Below the pieces are notes generated by a model. It worked only from the letters and a program-made list of their open reading frames with translations. It was not told the DNA's origin and made no database searches. A DNA stretch of 64,000 nucleotides from Pantoea deleyi (GTDB lineage: Bacteria > Pseudomonadota > Gammaproteobacteria > Enterobacterales > Enterobacteriaceae), in the NCBI RefSeq assembly GCF_022647325.1, contig NZ_CP071405.1, positions 3,224,001 to 3,288,000 on the forward strand, given 5' to 3'. Position 1 is the first letter of the stretch, and the number at the start of each line of letters is the position of its first letter. Position numbers and translations under genes: made by a program. Positions 22,528-34,802 of the stretch are shown piece by piece.

Positions 22528-23034
22528 TTAGCAGAACAATCGGGCAGGCCCGGCGCGAATGCCATGCACGCTGGCATGCCACTCAACCCATGAGCGGGTA
22601 ACGGCCATAAAAAGCGGGGGAACAGCAAGCTGCTGTGGCGCGGTGTGCAGCGCAGAGTGTGATGTCAGTAAATTGTGCAGGGAGTCGATCAGCGCCAGCT
22701 TTTGTGCTGCCAGCGGTAACGGCTGCTGCTCCGCCTGCGCCTGAGGCGCCAGCGTGAAGGAGAGATGACGGATAACGGTGCGGATTGCGTGCTGGTGCCA
22801 GTAGTCGACGCTGAAGCTCGGGCGCCGGGACGCTTCCTGAAGCCGGATCAGGTGGTCAAAACGTGTGGCGTTGCCCAGAAACAGGCTGCTGGCAGGCGAT
22901 TCAGACGAAGCGTTAAGTTCGGAGCTTTGCGCGCAGGCTGGCAGGCCAAAGCTGGCCGCAACCATCCCCAACAGGAGATGAGGCCAGAAGTAGCGTCTAC
23001 CTAATTGTCGCCAGCGCTGAAGAATCCCGATCAC
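22528..23034 (-). CDS. secM: Secretion monitor SecM with variant arrest motif
   Basis: Periplasm-targeted regulatory peptide whose translation stalls when export is slow, opening the secA ribosome site. From GTG 23034 it is 168 residues (170 in E. coli), with RWRQLGRRYFWPHLLLGM as the long signal sequence and a conserved YWHQHAIRTVIRHLSF. It ends in GIRAGP plus five residues. Relative to E. coli, W155 and the whole GIRAGP block are kept (W152 here), but F150 is Arg and I156 is His. A further GTG at 23052 is an alternative start. Confidence 0.92.
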   Translation of the reverse strand: MIGILQRWRQLGRRYFWPHLLLGMVAASFGLPACAQSSELNASSESPASSLFLGNATRFDHLIRLQEASRRPSFSVDYWHQHAIRTVIRHLSFTLAPQAQAEQQPLPLAAQKLALIDSLHNLLTSHSALHTAPQQLAVPPLFMAVTRSWVEWHASVHGIRAGPARLFC

Positions 23035-23263
23035 AACCTTTCCATCGCGCACAGAGTGCTGCTCTCTTGTTTTTGTGTACCCGCCGCGAACCGCAACGGA
23101 TTTTGGCCTGTAAAAGCGCCTCAGATAGTAACATTAATGTGGGGCATCCACACCTGAGATTAAAGTGGCGGTGTGAGAAAACGCGCGTGATTGTTCAGCA
23201 ATTCAGCAGCGGAAATCGCGTTTTGCGGGTGCGCTCGCAGCGATCCGGGGGAGAAAGAGGGGA

Positions 23264-23319
23264 TAAAAAAACGGCTGGTGCCGCTGACCGGAGAGGGTGT
23301 CAGCATAACCAGCCGTTTC
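23264..23319 (-). terminator. lpxC terminator
   Basis: ACGGCTGGT (23271-23279) pairs with ACCAGCCGT (23308-23316), with a nested GCTGAC/GTCAGC stem inside. On the minus strand a run of seven T residues follows. It ends the dcw-lpxC transcript. Confidence 0.8.
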
Positions 23320-23333
23320 ACGTTCCTGAGGCG

Positions 23334-24251
23334 TTACGCCAGAACCAGATTCGGTGCTTTGAATGCCAGCGGCAGTTCCGCTTCGTCTTCGAAGGTTGCC
23401 CATTCCCAGGCTTCCTGCTTCGCCAGAACCGCCTGCAGCAGCTTGTTGTTCAGCGCATGGCCCGATTTGAACGCAGTGAATGCGCCAATGATGTTGTGGC
23501 CACACATAAACAAGTCGCCAATGGCGTCCAGCATTTTGTGACGGACAAACTCGTCTTCAAAACGCAGGCCTTCTTCATTCAGTACGCGGAAATCATCCAG
23601 GCCTATCGCACAATCTAAGCTACCGCCCAGGCACAGGCCTTTAGACTGCAGATATTCGATTTCACGCATAAAGCCAAATGTACGCGCCCGGCTGATTTGA
23701 CGAACAAAGGCGTCAGCAGAGAAGTTCATCGCATAGCGCTGTGAGCTGGAGTCGATCGCCGGGTGTTTAAAGTCGATGGTGAAATCGAGCGAGAAACCGT
23801 TATAAGGTTTGATCTCGGCCCATTTGTCACCCTCTTCCACACGCACGGCCTGCTTAACGCGCACAAATTTCTTCGCGCTGTTGAGCTGCTCGATACCCGC
23901 ATCCATCAGCAGATAGATAAACGGTGCTGCGCTGCCGTCCATGATCGGGATCTCTGGCGCATCAACTTCAACAATAATGTTGTCGATACCCAGACCCGCC
24001 AGGGCGGCATTGAGGTGTTCAACCGTTGAAATACGTACGCCTTCATCATTCACCAGGCAGGTGCTCAGCATGGTGTCGCGCACGTATTTTGCATCAGCCG
24101 GAAAATCTACCGGTGGATTCAAGTCGGTGCGACGATAGATGACCCCGGTGTTAGCCGACGCAGGGCGTAAGGTCAGGGTGACTTTCTTGCCGGTATGCAA
24201 ACCGACGCCAGTCGCCTGAACAATACGTTTTAATGTCCTTTGTTTGATCAT
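23334..24251 (-). CDS. lpxC: UDP-3-O-acyl-N-acetylglucosamine deacetylase LpxC
   Basis: Zinc amidase for the committed step of lipid A synthesis. The 305-residue protein keeps the zinc ligands (H79 in STVEHLNAA, and His and Asp in HKMLDAIGD) and the catalytic base in FKSGHALNN. The C-terminus APNLVLA is nonpolar like the E. coli FtsH degradation tail. The start at 24251 (MIKQRTLKR) matches E. coli, seven codons inside a longer frame. It lies 101 bp after ftsZ. Confidence 0.98.
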   Translation of the reverse strand: MIKQRTLKRIVQATGVGLHTGKKVTLTLRPASANTGVIYRRTDLNPPVDFPADAKYVRDTMLSTCLVNDEGVRISTVEHLNAALAGLGIDNIIVEVDAPEIPIMDGSAAPFIYLLMDAGIEQLNSAKKFVRVKQAVRVEEGDKWAEIKPYNGFSLDFTIDFKHPAIDSSSQRYAMNFSADAFVRQISRARTFGFMREIEYLQSKGLCLGGSLDCAIGLDDFRVLNEEGLRFEDEFVRHKMLDAIGDLFMCGHNIIGAFTAFKSGHALNNKLLQAVLAKQEAWEWATFEDEAELPLAFKAPNLVLA

Positions 24252-24352
24252 CGCATTATCTCGCAGTATCACCTTTCCGACCGCCAGTATACTTTACCAG
24301 CGGGCAGACACTTTAGCACAAAGAGCGGAGAATCCCAATTATCGGGTTAATC

Positions 24353-25507
24353 CTAATCGGCCTGCTTACGTAAAAAGGCCGGAATATCAAGATAATCAGG
24401 CTCTTTGTTCGACTGTGCAGGCTGCTCGTTAACCACTTTAGCCGCCGGTTTCTGCTCCTGCGGCAGCGGTGACATACCGTGCTGCTGATAGCGATGATCC
24501 ATCACTGGCTGGCTGGCTGGCTTGTTGGTCACCAGCGTGATTTCAGGACGCTTGTCCATGCCGATACCGGTTGCCACCACGGTGACGCGCAGTTCGTCAT
24601 TCATTTCCGGATCCAGTGAGGTACCGATCACGACGGTCGCGTTATCAGACGCGAAGGCGCGGATGGTGTTACCCACGGTTTCGAACTCATCCAGACGCAG
24701 GTCGAAGCCCGCCGTGATGTTGACCAGCACGCCGCGCGCGCCAGAGAGATCGATATCTTCCAGCAGTGGGCTTGAGATCGCCATTTCAGCCGCTTCTTCC
24801 GCACGATCTTCACCGCACGCAACGCCGGAACCCATCATCGCATAGCCCATTTCGGACATCACGGTGCGCACGTCAGCAAAGTCGACGTTCATCAGGCCCG
24901 GACGGGTGATCAGCTCGGCGATACCCTGGACAGCGCCTTTCAGCACGTCGTTCGCCGCACCAAATGCATCCAGCAGAGAGATGCCACGACCCAGCACTTT
25001 CAGCAGCTTGTCGTTTGGAATGGTGATCAGAGAATCCACATGTTTAGAGAGTTCAGCGATCCCCTGCTCGGCAAACGCCATGCGCTTTTTGCCTTCGAAG
25101 TTGAACGGCTTGGTAACGACAGCCACCGTCAGGATACCCAGATCCTTAGCCACTTCAGCGACTACAGGTGCTGCACCGGTTCCGGTACCGCCGCCCATGC
25201 CGGCTGCGATGAACACCATGTCTGCCCCTTCCAGCGCAGAACGCAGTGCTTCGCGATCTTCTTCTGCAGAGTTACGGCCCACTTCCGGGTTCGCACCCGC
25301 ACCCAGACCCTTGGTAATGTTATTACCGATCTGGATGGTCTGGCCGACAGCTGTTTTACGCAGCGCTTGCGCGTCGGTATTCACAGCAAAGAATTCCACA
25401 CCTTCGATACGCTCGCGTACCATGTGCTCTACGGCGTTACCGCCGCCGCCACCGACGCCGATGACTTTAATCACCGCGTCGTTGGTTAATTCCATAGGTT
25501 CAAACAT
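24353..25507 (-). CDS. ftsZ: Cell division GTPase FtsZ
   Basis: Tubulin-like GTPase forming the Z ring. The 384-residue protein has the signature GGGTGTG at about 107-113, GRNSAEEDR, the synergy loop [11 protein letters not shown], a variable linker rich in Gln, and the C-terminal [14 protein letters not shown] peptide that binds FtsA, ZipA and MinC. It follows ftsA by 71 bp and closes the dcw cluster. Confidence 0.98.
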   Translation of the reverse strand: MFEPMELTNDAVIKVIGVGGGGGNAVEHMVRERIEGVEFFAVNTDAQALRKTAVGQTIQIGNNITKGLGAGANPEVGRNSAEEDREALRSALEGADMVFIAAGMGGGTGTGAAPVVAEVAKDLGILTVAVVTKPFNFEGKKRMAFAEQGIAELSKHVDSLITIPNDKLLKVLGRGISLLDAFGAANDVLKGAVQGIAELITRPGLMNVDFADVRTVMSEMGYAMMGSGVACGEDRAEEAAEMAISSPLLEDIDLSGARGVLVNITAGFDLRLDEFETVGNTIRAFASDNATVVIGTSLDPEMNDELRVTVVATGIGMDKRPEITLVTNKPASQPVMDHRYQQHGMSPLPQEQKPAAKVVNEQPAQSNKEPDYLDIPAFLRKQAD

Positions 25508-25578
25508 GATTTCTCTCCGTTATGTGCCTGTCGCCTGGAGATCACAAAAGAAAACAGCATGATCCCCTTTCACAAAAA

Positions 25579-26835
25579 TTAAAACTCTTTTTTTAACCAA
25601 CTGTTAATACGCTTGAACCAGTTGCCTACTGAGACACGTTTTTCGGTCTCTGCATCACCGTTCATGTGCGACTCTTTGCCGTAGTGCAACAGTCCCACTG
25701 CGGTGGAGTAGTACGATTCCTGCGCATAGTCAGTCAGGCCGGTAATATTCAGCGGCTGTCCGATACGCACCTGCGTATGGAATACGCGTTGCGCACAGGC
25801 CGCCAGTCCTTCGATTTGCGCGGCACCCCCGGTCAGGACAATGCCTGCGGCCAGATGATGCTTCACGCCCTGCTGACGCAGTTGTTCCTGTAACTGCAGA
25901 ATCTCGTCGTTGACCAGATTCAAAAGTTCGGTGTAACGCGGCTCGATGACCTCGGCCAGCGTCTGACGCTGCAGGCTGCGCGGTGGACGTCCGCCCACGC
26001 TCGGCACTTCAACGTTCTCATCTTTGCCGACAATCGAGCCCAGCGCGCAGCCATGGCGCACTTTGATCGCTTCAGCATCCGTCGGCGGTGTACCAAACGC
26101 ATAGGCGATGTCGCTGGTCACGACGTTACCTGCATACGGAATAACCTTAGTGTGCCGTAAAGCGCCGCCGGTATATACGGCAATGTCCATTGTACCGCCA
26201 CCAATATCGACAACACACACGCCCAGCTCACGTTCATCTTCCGTCAGCACGGCAAAACTGGAGGCGAGACCGGCAAAAATCAGCTGATCCACTTTCAGTC
26301 CGCAGCGCTCAACGGCTTTGACGATGTTCTTCGCCATATCGTTGTGGCAGGTGATCAGGTGCACTTTCGCCTGCATACGCACGCCGGACAGACCGACCGG
26401 GTTTTTGATCCCTTCCTGGTAGTCGATGGCGTACTCCTGAGGGATAACGTGCAGGATGCGATGCTCGTCACGCACACGAACCGATTTCGCGGTATGTACG
26501 ACGTTCTCCACATCATCCTGAGTCACTTCCTCTTCGGAAATCGGAACCATCCCGATTTCGTTCTGACAACTGATATGTTTGCCCGATAAAGCAAGGTAGA
26601 CGGAGGAGATCTGGCAGTCTGCCATCAGCTCAGCCTGGTCGATGGCGCGCTGAACGCATTTCACCACCGACTCAAGGTCGTTGACGCCACCTTTATCCAT
26701 ACCACGGGACGGGCAGCTGCCCACCCCAATAATGTTGACCATACCATCGGGCAGAATTTCCCCAACCAGGGCGGCAACCTTCGCAGTGCCGATTTCGAGT
26801 CCAACTACCAGTTTTCTGTCCGTTGCCTTGATCAT
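25579..26835 (-). CDS. ftsA: Cell division protein FtsA
   Basis: Actin-like ATPase that tethers FtsZ to the membrane and recruits late division proteins. The 418-residue protein has [17 protein letters not shown] (phosphate 1), [14 protein letters not shown] (phosphate 2), [13 protein letters not shown] (adenosine) and a C-terminal amphipathic helix [13 protein letters not shown] for membrane binding. It overlaps ftsQ by 4 bp. Confidence 0.98.
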   Translation of the reverse strand: MIKATDRKLVVGLEIGTAKVAALVGEILPDGMVNIIGVGSCPSRGMDKGGVNDLESVVKCVQRAIDQAELMADCQISSVYLALSGKHISCQNEIGMVPISEEEVTQDDVENVVHTAKSVRVRDEHRILHVIPQEYAIDYQEGIKNPVGLSGVRMQAKVHLITCHNDMAKNIVKAVERCGLKVDQLIFAGLASSFAVLTEDERELGVCVVDIGGGTMDIAVYTGGALRHTKVIPYAGNVVTSDIAYAFGTPPTDAEAIKVRHGCALGSIVGKDENVEVPSVGGRPPRSLQRQTLAEVIEPRYTELLNLVNDEILQLQEQLRQQGVKHHLAAGIVLTGGAAQIEGLAACAQRVFHTQVRIGQPLNITGLTDYAQESYYSTAVGLLHYGKESHMNGDAETEKRVSVGNWFKRINSWLKKEF

Positions 26836-27671
26836 TGTTGTTTAGCCTGTGCCTGGTTCTGTTGCTGATTACTGTCCTGTGGCTCCATCACGACCGGTGT
26901 CCAGCCCACAGAAGCACCAGAGTCGTATCGCAAATCCACGTAGCTGATACGTTTGCTCTCGTTCTGACCTTGCTGCTGCAGCACCGGATAGAGCTCAATA
27001 AAGCGATTCAGTCGTTTCATCGTGTCGCTGCGTCCCAGTTCGATGCGGATATCATCGCTGGTGACCAGTTGCCATGAACGCCGGGCCGTCATCGACGCCA
27101 CCTTCAGCGTAAATTTCCGGGCTTTCAGCACATCATCCATGCTGTGATAGCCCGCCAGGACCTCTTTCTCACTCCCTTCCGGCCCATACAACATCGGCAG
27201 TACCTCTTTGCCGACATGACTGGCGGGTACGCTAAAGGAAACCCCTTCCGCATCCACCATATGCAAATCGTTCCAGCGCGCCACTGGCGTATACTCGACC
27301 AGATGGATCTTCAGCTCATCCGGCCACTGCTTACGCACGCTGACCTGCTTAATCCAGGGCAGCCGCTCAATCTGCTGCTGCAGGATGTCCACGTTCTGCG
27401 ACATAAACGTGCCGGGCGGCCCCAGCGACAGAATCGCCTGGCGAATATCATCGTGCGTGGTGTAGTGCGTCTGCCCCGTCACCACCAGCTTCGATAACGG
27501 CAGCCGGGACGCATCGTTCATCCACTTCAGCACGGCCAGGCCGCCTGCCACCATAATCCCGATAACGGTCAGCAAAAAGATAATGCCGAACAGTCGGGCT
27601 CCGTTACTGCGGCCGGTGCGAATACGCTCCTGCGGTTCACGGTTTCGAACTCTCATCGCCGCCTGTGACAT
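26832..27671 (-). CDS. ftsQ: Cell division protein FtsQ
   Basis: Bitopic inner-membrane division protein that holds the FtsB-FtsL pair. The 279-residue protein has a short cytoplasmic N-terminus, one membrane segment at about 25-50, a POTRA domain ([20 protein letters not shown]) and the FtsQ beta domain, ending in a Gln-rich tail like that of E. coli. The start at 27671 ([10 protein letters not shown]) matches E. coli and comes 1 bp after the ddlB stop. Confidence 0.97.
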   Translation of the reverse strand: MSQAAMRVRNREPQERIRTGRSNGARLFGIIFLLTVIGIMVAGGLAVLKWMNDASRLPLSKLVVTGQTHYTTHDDIRQAILSLGPPGTFMSQNVDILQQQIERLPWIKQVSVRKQWPDELKIHLVEYTPVARWNDLHMVDAEGVSFSVPASHVGKEVLPMLYGPEGSEKEVLAGYHSMDDVLKARKFTLKVASMTARRSWQLVTSDDIRIELGRSDTMKRLNRFIELYPVLQQQGQNESKRISYVDLRYDSGASVGWTPVVMEPQDSNQQQNQAQAKQQ

Positions 27672-27672
27672 A

Positions 27673-28593
27673 TCAGTCGGCCAGCTCCAGAATATGGGCA
27701 ACCAGCTGCGGGAAACTCATGCCCGCCTGTTTTGCCGCCATCGGCACCAGGCTGTGGCTGGTCATGCCCGGCGAGGTGTTCGCCTCAAGCAGCTGGAAGT
27801 TCCCTGCCCCATCGGTCATCACGTCTATCCGTCCCCAGCCGCTGCATCCCAGCGCACGCCAGGCGGCCAGTACCAGCTGCTGTAGCTCCGCCTCGCGTTC
27901 AGCGCTTAAATCCGCCGGGCAGAGATACTGAGTATCGTCAGAAATGTATTTTGCTTCATAATCATAGAACTCGCTGGCGCTCTTTATTTCGATGGCCGGC
28001 AGGATACGGTCGCCCACGATCGCCACGGTATACTCTGCGCCGCTGAGAAACGCCTCGACCAGCACATCGTCGTCATGCTTAAACGCCAGTTCCAGCGCCG
28101 CAGGCAGCGCGCTCAGATCGTTGACCCGGCTGATGCCCACGCTGGACCCTTCACAGGCAGGTTTGACAAACAGCGGTAAGCCCAGCGCCGCAATCTCCGC
28201 GTGACACGCGGCATCCAGCCCGGCATCACGCTGCTGACGTGTCAGCCAGACAAAGCGGCCTGAAGGTAAGCCGCGACCCTGCCACAGCAGTTTGGTACGC
28301 AGCTTGTCCATGGTTACCGCAGAGGCCATCACGCCGCTGCCGGTGTAGGGCAGTTGCAGGAACTCCAGGACGGCCTGCAGCGTGCCATCTTCTCCGCCCC
28401 GGCCATGCAGCGCGATAAATGCTTTGGTGAAGCCCTGCTCTTTCAGCGTCAGCACAGAGACGTCGCGGGTGTCGATGCCCTCAGCATCTATTCCCATTTC
28501 CCGTAATCCGGCGACAACGGCCTGACCTGAATTCAGCGAAACCTCGCGCTCTGCCGAGGTGCCGCCCATTAATACGGCAACTTTATCAGCCAT
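27673..28593 (-). CDS. ddlB: D-alanine--D-alanine ligase B
   Basis: ATP-grasp ligase that makes the D-Ala-D-Ala dipeptide for the peptidoglycan stem. The 306-residue protein begins [23 protein letters not shown], keeps the LHGRGGEDG loop and the metal-binding RIDVMTD and [10 protein letters not shown] segments. It overlaps murC by 8 bp; a longer frame upstream is excluded by that overlap and by homology. Confidence 0.97.
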   Translation of the reverse strand: MADKVAVLMGGTSAEREVSLNSGQAVVAGLREMGIDAEGIDTRDVSVLTLKEQGFTKAFIALHGRGGEDGTLQAVLEFLQLPYTGSGVMASAVTMDKLRTKLLWQGRGLPSGRFVWLTRQQRDAGLDAACHAEIAALGLPLFVKPACEGSSVGISRVNDLSALPAALELAFKHDDDVLVEAFLSGAEYTVAIVGDRILPAIEIKSASEFYDYEAKYISDDTQYLCPADLSAEREAELQQLVLAAWRALGCSGWGRIDVMTDGAGNFQLLEANTSPGMTSHSLVPMAAKQAGMSFPQLVAHILELAD

Positions 28594-30061
28594 GACGATC
28601 CTCCGCTTCCGGCGCTGGCTGGAGTTTACTCTCCGCCAGCTTACGCGCCACTTTGCCGACGTTGCCGGCACCCTGCACCAGAATCAGGTCGTTGCCCGAC
28701 AGCAGCGGCGCCAGCATCTCCGGCAGGGCCTCATGTTCGGTAACCAGAATCGGATCGACCTTGCCACGGTTGCGAATCGCGCGGCACAGCGAACGGCTGT
28801 CAGCGCCCGGAATGGCGGTTTCACCGGCAGAGTAAACATCCAGCATCAGCAGCACATCCACATGCGACAGCACGTTTGCAAAATCGTCAAACAGGTCGCG
28901 GGTCCGGCTGTAGCGGTGCGGCTGAAACACCATCACCAGCTTCTTATCCGGCCAGCCTGCGCGCGCGGCTTTGATCGTCGCATCCACTTCGGTGGGATGG
29001 TGACCGTAATCATCCACCAGCATCGCGCTGCCTGGCTGACCATTGACCGGCTCTGTCGGGAACTCGCCCAGCAGATCAAAGCGACGACCGGTACCCTGGA
29101 AACTCTCCAGCGCGGCCAGGATCGCATTGTCTTCGATGCCCTCTTCGCTGGCGACGGCAACGGCGGCGGCCGCGTTCAGGGCGTTGTGACGGCCTGGCGC
29201 GTTCAGCGTAATCTTCAGCGGCGCTTTATCCTGACGGATCAGGGTGAAATGGCCCTGCGCACCCAGCTGCTCATAGTTCTCGATACGCAGATCCGCATCG
29301 TCGCTGAAACCGTAAGTGGTGATATGGCGTCCCACGCGCGGGATCAGGTCACGGATCACTGCATCATCTACGCACATCACTGCGCGACCGTAAAACGGCA
29401 GGTTGTGCAGGAAGTTAATAAACGTCTGCTTCAGGTTCTCGAAATCGCCCTGATAGGTGTCCATGTGATCGGCTTCGATGTTGGTCACAATCGCCACCAT
29501 CGGCTGCAGATGCAGGAACGACGCATCGCTCTCATCCGCTTCGGCAATCAGATAGCGGCTGTTACCCAGGCGGGCATGGGTGCCTGCGGCTTTCACCAGG
29601 CCGCCGTTAACGAAGGTCGGATCGAGACCCGCTTCCGCATAAATACTTGAAACCATCGCCGTGGTGGTGGTTTTGCCATGCGTCCCGGCAACGGCGATGC
29701 CGTGACGGAAGCGCATCAGCTCAGCCAGCATCTCCGCACGGCGGATCACCGGGATACGCTGTTCGCGGGCCGCCACCAGCTCAGGGTTGTCCTGCGAAAC
29801 GGCGCTGGAAACCACGACCACGCTGGCATCGGTGACGTTCTCAGGGCGATGGTTAAAATAAATGGTGGCACCCAGCCCGGTCAGATGCTGTGTCACCGGA
29901 TTCGGGGCCAGATCTGAACCGCTGATATGGTAGCCTTCATTTGCTAACACTTCGGCAATACCGCCCATGCCCGCACCACCGATGCCGACAAAGTGAATGT
30001 GCCGGACGCGACGCATCTCGGGCACAATAGAACGCAGTTTTGCCAATTGTTGTGTATTCAT
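28586..30061 (-). CDS. murC: UDP-N-acetylmuramate--L-alanine ligase
   Basis: Adds L-alanine to UDP-MurNAc. The 491-residue Mur ligase has the N-terminal [17 protein letters not shown] nucleotide fold, the ATP loop [13 protein letters not shown], and HHPTE in the C-terminal domain. The start at 30061 ([11 protein letters not shown]) matches E. coli, three codons inside the longest frame. It follows murG by 70 bp. Confidence 0.97.
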   Translation of the reverse strand: MNTQQLAKLRSIVPEMRRVRHIHFVGIGGAGMGGIAEVLANEGYHISGSDLAPNPVTQHLTGLGATIYFNHRPENVTDASVVVVSSAVSQDNPELVAAREQRIPVIRRAEMLAELMRFRHGIAVAGTHGKTTTTAMVSSIYAEAGLDPTFVNGGLVKAAGTHARLGNSRYLIAEADESDASFLHLQPMVAIVTNIEADHMDTYQGDFENLKQTFINFLHNLPFYGRAVMCVDDAVIRDLIPRVGRHITTYGFSDDADLRIENYEQLGAQGHFTLIRQDKAPLKITLNAPGRHNALNAAAAVAVASEEGIEDNAILAALESFQGTGRRFDLLGEFPTEPVNGQPGSAMLVDDYGHHPTEVDATIKAARAGWPDKKLVMVFQPHRYSRTRDLFDDFANVLSHVDVLLMLDVYSAGETAIPGADSRSLCRAIRNRGKVDPILVTEHEALPEMLAPLLSGNDLILVQGAGNVGKVARKLAESKLQPAPEAEDRHG

Positions 30062-30131
30062 CGCTCTCAATTACCTGCTCTTTCAGTTTGTACCTGCTCC
30101 GGGTACAGGTCAGACGCGCTGACCGGAATGA

Positions 30132-31190
30132 TTACTTTGCGGCGCGAGCCACTTCCTGAGCGACCCGTTCGGTCGCATCGGGGATCGCCACCTGACGGGC
30201 CTGTTCAGCCATCGTCAGCAGTGTTGCGCGATCCCAGTGGCGGAGCTGATCCGCGACGGCCTCCGCAGTAAACTGCGGCTGCTCAAAAATTCTGGCGGCG
30301 CCCGCTTTCTCCAGCGGCAGCGCGTTCCAGTACTGCTGGCGATCTTTATGCTGAAACGGCACAAAAATCGCCGGTAAACCTGCCGCAGCGACTTCGCTCA
30401 CGGTTAACGCACCGGAGCGGCACACCACCAGGTCCGCCCAGGCGTAGGCGGCGGCCATATCATCAATAAACTCGGTCACCTTATGCTGGGTCTGACCGGC
30501 CTGCTGATAGGCTTTCTCGGTTTCGGGCAGCGCACCTTTACCGGTCTGATGCCACAGGGTGATCTCATCACCCACCCGCGCCGCGACCTGCGGCAGGGTC
30601 TGATTCAGTATCCGTGCGCCCTGGCTGCCGCCAATCACCAGCACCCGCACGGGGCCATGACGACCGGCCATCCGCTGCGCAGGCAGCGGCAGCGCCAGGA
30701 CATCGGTACGCACCGGGTTCCCGACCACGTCCGCGGCGGGGAATGCGCCCGGAAAGGCCTGCAGCACTTTGGTGGCGATTTTCGACAGCCATTTGTTGGT
30801 CAGTCCGGCGATGCCATTCTGCTCATGCAGCACCACCGGAATCCCGCAACTCCAGGCCGCCAGACCGCCAGGGCCTGAAACGTAGCCGCCCATGCCCAGC
30901 ACCACATCCGGCTGCCAGGCTTTCATGATGCGGCGCGCCTGACGCCATGCGTTGAAAATGCGCAGCGGGGCCTGCAGAAGCGCCTTCAGGCCTTTGCCGC
31001 GTAATCCGCTGATGCGGATGAAGTCGATGTCGATGCCATGCTTTGGCACCAGATCGGCTTCCATACGGTCGGCCGTCCCGAGCCAGCGAACCTCCCAGCC
31101 CTGTTCCATCAGATGATGGGCGACAGCCAGACCGGGAAACACATGCCCACCGGTTCCGCCTGCCATCACCATCAATCGCTTACCGCTCAT
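30132..31190 (-). CDS. murG: Lipid II synthase MurG (GlcNAc transferase)
   Basis: Membrane-associated glycosyltransferase that adds GlcNAc to lipid I to give lipid II. The 352-residue GT-B protein has the G-loops [16 protein letters not shown] and [10 protein letters not shown], and the UDP-GlcNAc site [20 protein letters not shown]. It overlaps ftsW by 4 bp. Confidence 0.97.
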   Translation of the reverse strand: MSGKRLMVMAGGTGGHVFPGLAVAHHLMEQGWEVRWLGTADRMEADLVPKHGIDIDFIRISGLRGKGLKALLQAPLRIFNAWRQARRIMKAWQPDVVLGMGGYVSGPGGLAAWSCGIPVVLHEQNGIAGLTNKWLSKIATKVLQAFPGAFPAADVVGNPVRTDVLALPLPAQRMAGRHGPVRVLVIGGSQGARILNQTLPQVAARVGDEITLWHQTGKGALPETEKAYQQAGQTQHKVTEFIDDMAAAYAWADLVVCRSGALTVSEVAAAGLPAIFVPFQHKDRQQYWNALPLEKAGAARIFEQPQFTAEAVADQLRHWDRATLLTMAEQARQVAIPDATERVAQEVARAAK

Positions 31191-32401
31191 CGACCACCTC
31201 GGGTAAACGCCTGCGCTTTCGCCAGGCGCGTTTCATAATCTATGCGTAATAAAAAGACGATGGCCGTCGACATAATGATCAGACTCGACCCACCGTAACT
31301 GATCAGCGGTAACGTCAGACCTTTGGTCGGCAGCATACCGGCGGCGGCCCCGACGTTAACCAGCGCCTGGAAGCTGAACCAGACCCCGATCGAACAGGCC
31401 AGAAAGCCGGAGAAACGCTGATCCAGCTCCAGCGCGCGGCGACCAATCGACATCGCACGAAAAGCGACGAAGAATACCATTAAAAGTGCCAATACCACAC
31501 CGACGTAGCCGAGTTCTTCCCCTATGATGGCGAAAATAAAGTCGGTATGCGCTTCCGGCAGATATTCCAGCTTTTGTACGGAGTTACCCAGTCCCTGGCC
31601 CCAGAATTCGCCGCGACCAAATGCCATCAGCGACTGCGTCAGCTGATAGCCGCTACCAAAGGGATCTTCCCACGGATTCCAGAACGAGGTCACACGGCGC
31701 ATACGGTAAGGTTCGGCGATGATCAGCAGGATCACCGCGAAAATACCGGAACCGATGATGGCCATGAACTGCCACAGTTTGGCGCCCGCCAGAAACAGCA
31801 TCGCCAGCGTGGTCACAAAGAGTACGACGACCGTTCCGAGGTCGGGCTGCGCCAGCAGTAAAACTGCCAGTACCACCATCACGCCCATCGGCTTACAGAA
31901 GCCCCAGAAGTTGTTACGCACCTCCTCTACCTTGCGCACCAGGTAGCTGGCGAGATAGCAGAACAGGGAGAGCTTCGACAGCTCGGCAGGCTGAATACGC
32001 AGTGGCCCCAGCGCGATCCAGCGCGAAGCACCGTTAACCGAGCTACCAACCACCAGAACAATCAGCAGCATCGCTACCGTCACCATCAGCATCACGTTGC
32101 TGTAACGTTGCCAGAAATCCATCGGCACCCGCAGCGTGACCAGCGCCATACCAAAGGCCAGCGCGATATAGAACGCATCACGCTTGGCAAAGTAGAACAG
32201 GTCATCGTTGAGACGCTGACCGACCGGCATTGAGGCCGATGTCACCATCACAAAACCGATCACCGCCAGACCCAGCGTCAGCCATAGCAGCGTGCGGTCA
32301 TAGAGCACCAGCGACGTGTCATCGCTCTCGCGTGCGCCCATGACCCAGTCTTTCAGGCGTCCGCCAAAGAATTGCGCCACACCGGCACCAGGAATACGCA
32401 T
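31187..32401 (-). CDS. ftsW: Septal peptidoglycan glycosyltransferase FtsW
   Basis: SEDS-family polymerase that works with FtsI at the septum. The 404-residue protein (414 in E. coli) has ten predicted membrane segments, the conserved SEDS loop [31 protein letters not shown] cut here to its key parts, and [10 protein letters not shown] near the C-terminus. The N-terminus is about ten residues shorter than in E. coli and diverged. It shares one base with murD. Confidence 0.96.
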   Translation of the reverse strand: MRIPGAGVAQFFGGRLKDWVMGARESDDTSLVLYDRTLLWLTLGLAVIGFVMVTSASMPVGQRLNDDLFYFAKRDAFYIALAFGMALVTLRVPMDFWQRYSNVMLMVTVAMLLIVLVVGSSVNGASRWIALGPLRIQPAELSKLSLFCYLASYLVRKVEEVRNNFWGFCKPMGVMVVLAVLLLAQPDLGTVVVLFVTTLAMLFLAGAKLWQFMAIIGSGIFAVILLIIAEPYRMRRVTSFWNPWEDPFGSGYQLTQSLMAFGRGEFWGQGLGNSVQKLEYLPEAHTDFIFAIIGEELGYVGVVLALLMVFFVAFRAMSIGRRALELDQRFSGFLACSIGVWFSFQALVNVGAAAGMLPTKGLTLPLISYGGSSLIIMSTAIVFLLRIDYETRLAKAQAFTRGGR

Positions 32402-33717
32402 CAGCTCAGCTCCTTCGCCAGTTGCGCGAACTGCTCACCGCGCTGCTCAAAGTTACGGAACTGGTCAAGGCTGGCGCAGGCGGGCGACAGCAGCACCATG
32501 TCGCCGGACCGGACCTGTGGCGCAATCTGCTCCATCGCCTGACGCAGCGTCTCCGTGCGCACAGCAATCTCCGGACGCAGTGCCGCCAGCGCATCACCAT
32601 CGCGGCCAAAGCAGTAGAGGCGGATATGGTCGCCCTGCAGCCAGGGGATCAGCGGCGAGAAGTCAGCAGACTTTCCGTCCCCGCCCATCAGCAGCCACAG
32701 AGTTCCCTCTACCTGCAGGCCGTTCAGCGCCGCTTCGGTGCTGCCGACGTTGGTGGCTTTGGAGTCGTTAATCCAGCGCACGCCCTGATGTTCATGGACC
32801 AGCTGAAAACGGTGCGCCAGGCCGCTGAACTGCGTCAGGGCAGCCAGACTGGAGGCGCGAGGCAGACCGACCGCATCGGCCAGCGCCAGCGCCGCCAGCG
32901 CGTTCGCGTAGTTGTGCTGTCCCACCATCTTCATTTCGGCCGTGTTCAGCACTTTCTCGCCCTTCACCCGCAGCCAGATACTGCCCTGCTGCTTGTTAAG
33001 GTGGTAGTCGCCGAAATCGATACCGAAGCTGATGCAGCGGTTGTCTGCGCCGCGCACCGGCATCGTCAGCGCATCATCGGCGTTAACGACGCAGGTCCGG
33101 GCGTTCTCGTAGATCCGCAGTTTGGCCGCGCGATACTGCTGCATGCCCAGCGGATAACGATCCATATGATCTTCGCTGACGTTCAGCACGGTGGCCGCCG
33201 CCGCTTTAAGGCTGTAGGTGGTCTCCAGCTGGAAACTGGAGAGTTCCAGCACATAGAGCTGTGCCGGAGACTGCAGCAGGCTCAGCGCGGGCAGGCCGAT
33301 GTTGCCACCGACGCCCACCTGCCAGCCCGCCGCTTTCGCCATCTCACCGACCAGAGTGGTGACGGTGCTTTTGCCGTTGGAGCCGGTAATGGCGACGATC
33401 GGAGCCTGCGCCTCGCGGCAGAACAGCTCGATGTCGCCGACGATTTCGATACCGGCGTCAACCGCTTCGCTGAGAATCGGGTGCGCCAGCGCGATGCCCG
33501 GGCTGGCTACGATCAGGTCGGCGGCCAGCAGCCAGTCGCCGTTGATCCCGCCCAGATGGCGTTCAACCTGCCCCGGCAGTTTATCCAGCCCCGGCGGCGA
33601 GACACGGGTGTCCATCACGCGAGGCGTTACGCCCTGCGCTAAAAAGAAATCAACACAGGAGAGCCCGGTCAGGCCCAGCCCGATGATGACGACTTTTCTA
33701 CCCCGATAGTCAGCCAT
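32401..33717 (-). CDS. murD: UDP-N-acetylmuramoyl-L-alanine--D-glutamate ligase
   Basis: Adds D-glutamate to UDP-MurNAc-L-Ala. The 438-residue length equals that of E. coli. It shows the Rossmann start [19 protein letters not shown], the ATP loop [13 protein letters not shown], and [15 protein letters not shown]. It lies 2 bp after mraY. Confidence 0.97.
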   Translation of the reverse strand: MADYRGRKVVIIGLGLTGLSCVDFFLAQGVTPRVMDTRVSPPGLDKLPGQVERHLGGINGDWLLAADLIVASPGIALAHPILSEAVDAGIEIVGDIELFCREAQAPIVAITGSNGKSTVTTLVGEMAKAAGWQVGVGGNIGLPALSLLQSPAQLYVLELSSFQLETTYSLKAAAATVLNVSEDHMDRYPLGMQQYRAAKLRIYENARTCVVNADDALTMPVRGADNRCISFGIDFGDYHLNKQQGSIWLRVKGEKVLNTAEMKMVGQHNYANALAALALADAVGLPRASSLAALTQFSGLAHRFQLVHEHQGVRWINDSKATNVGSTEAALNGLQVEGTLWLLMGGDGKSADFSPLIPWLQGDHIRLYCFGRDGDALAALRPEIAVRTETLRQAMEQIAPQVRSGDMVLLSPACASLDQFRNFEQRGEQFAQLAKELS

Positions 33718-33719
33718 GA

Positions 33720-34802
33720 TTAACGCACCTTCAGCGTGGCCAGGCCAATCAGCACCAGCATTAGCGAAATGATCCAGAAGCGCACAATCACGCGCGGTTC
33801 CGGCCAGCCCTTGAGTTCATAGTGGTGATGGATCGGCGCCATGCGGAAAATACGCTGGCCGCGTAACTTGAACGATCCCACCTGCAGGATCACCGACAGC
33901 GTTTCAACCACAAACACGCCGCCCATGATCACCAGCAAAAATTCCTGACGCAGCAGCACGGCGATGGTACCCAGCGCGCCACCCAGCGCCAGCGAACCGA
34001 CGTCGCCCATAAAGACCTGAGCCGGATAGGTATTAAACCAGAGGAAGCCCAGCCCTGCCCCGACGATGGCGGTGCAGACAATCACCAGTTCACCCGCGTG
34101 ACGCAGATAAGGGATGTGCAGGTACTCCGCAAACTTGACGTTACCGGTGGCCCAGGCGACCAGCGCAAAGCCCGCCGCGACAAACACGGTTGGCATGATA
34201 GCCAGACCATCCAGGCCATCGGTCAGGTTGACCGCATTACCCGTGCCGACAATCACAAAGTACGCCAGCAGCACATAGAACAGGCCCAGCTGCGGCATGA
34301 TGTCTTTGAAGAAAGGCACCACCAGCTGGGTCGCAGGCGTATCTTTGCCCGCCGCATAGAGTCCGAAGGCAACGCCCAGCGAAATCACCGACATCCAGAA
34401 ATATTTCCAGCGGGCGATCAGGCCTTTGGTGTCTTTGCGCACGACTTTGCGATAGTCATCGACAAAGCCGATGATGCCGAAGCCGATCAGGACGAACAGC
34501 ACACACCAGACGTACGGATTCGAGGGATAGGCCCACATCAGCACGGAGACGGTGATGGAGGTCAGGATCATAATGCCGCCCATGGTCGGCGTGCCGCGCT
34601 TGCTGAAGTGCGACTCCGGGCCATCGTTACGGACAACCTGACCAATCTGTAATTTCTGCAGCCAGGCGATCAGGCGCGGGCCCATCCAGAGCGAGAGAAA
34701 TAACGCGGTCAGCAGGCTGACAATGGCGCGAAACGTCAGATACGAAAAGACGTTAAAGCCGGAATAAAAAGCGACCAGATGCTCGGCCAGCCAAACTAAC
34801 AT
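33720..34802 (-). CDS. mraY: Phospho-MurNAc-pentapeptide translocase MraY
   Basis: Inner-membrane enzyme joining phospho-MurNAc-pentapeptide to undecaprenyl phosphate to form lipid I. The 360-residue protein has ten membrane segments and the catalytic motifs [18 protein letters not shown] and the MAPIHHHYE loop. It overlaps murF by 7 bp. Confidence 0.98.
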   Translation of the reverse strand: MLVWLAEHLVAFYSGFNVFSYLTFRAIVSLLTALFLSLWMGPRLIAWLQKLQIGQVVRNDGPESHFSKRGTPTMGGIMILTSITVSVLMWAYPSNPYVWCVLFVLIGFGIIGFVDDYRKVVRKDTKGLIARWKYFWMSVISLGVAFGLYAAGKDTPATQLVVPFFKDIMPQLGLFYVLLAYFVIVGTGNAVNLTDGLDGLAIMPTVFVAAGFALVAWATGNVKFAEYLHIPYLRHAGELVIVCTAIVGAGLGFLWFNTYPAQVFMGDVGSLALGGALGTIAVLLRQEFLLVIMGGVFVVETLSVILQVGSFKLRGQRIFRMAPIHHHYELKGWPEPRVIVRFWIISLMLVLIGLATLKVR

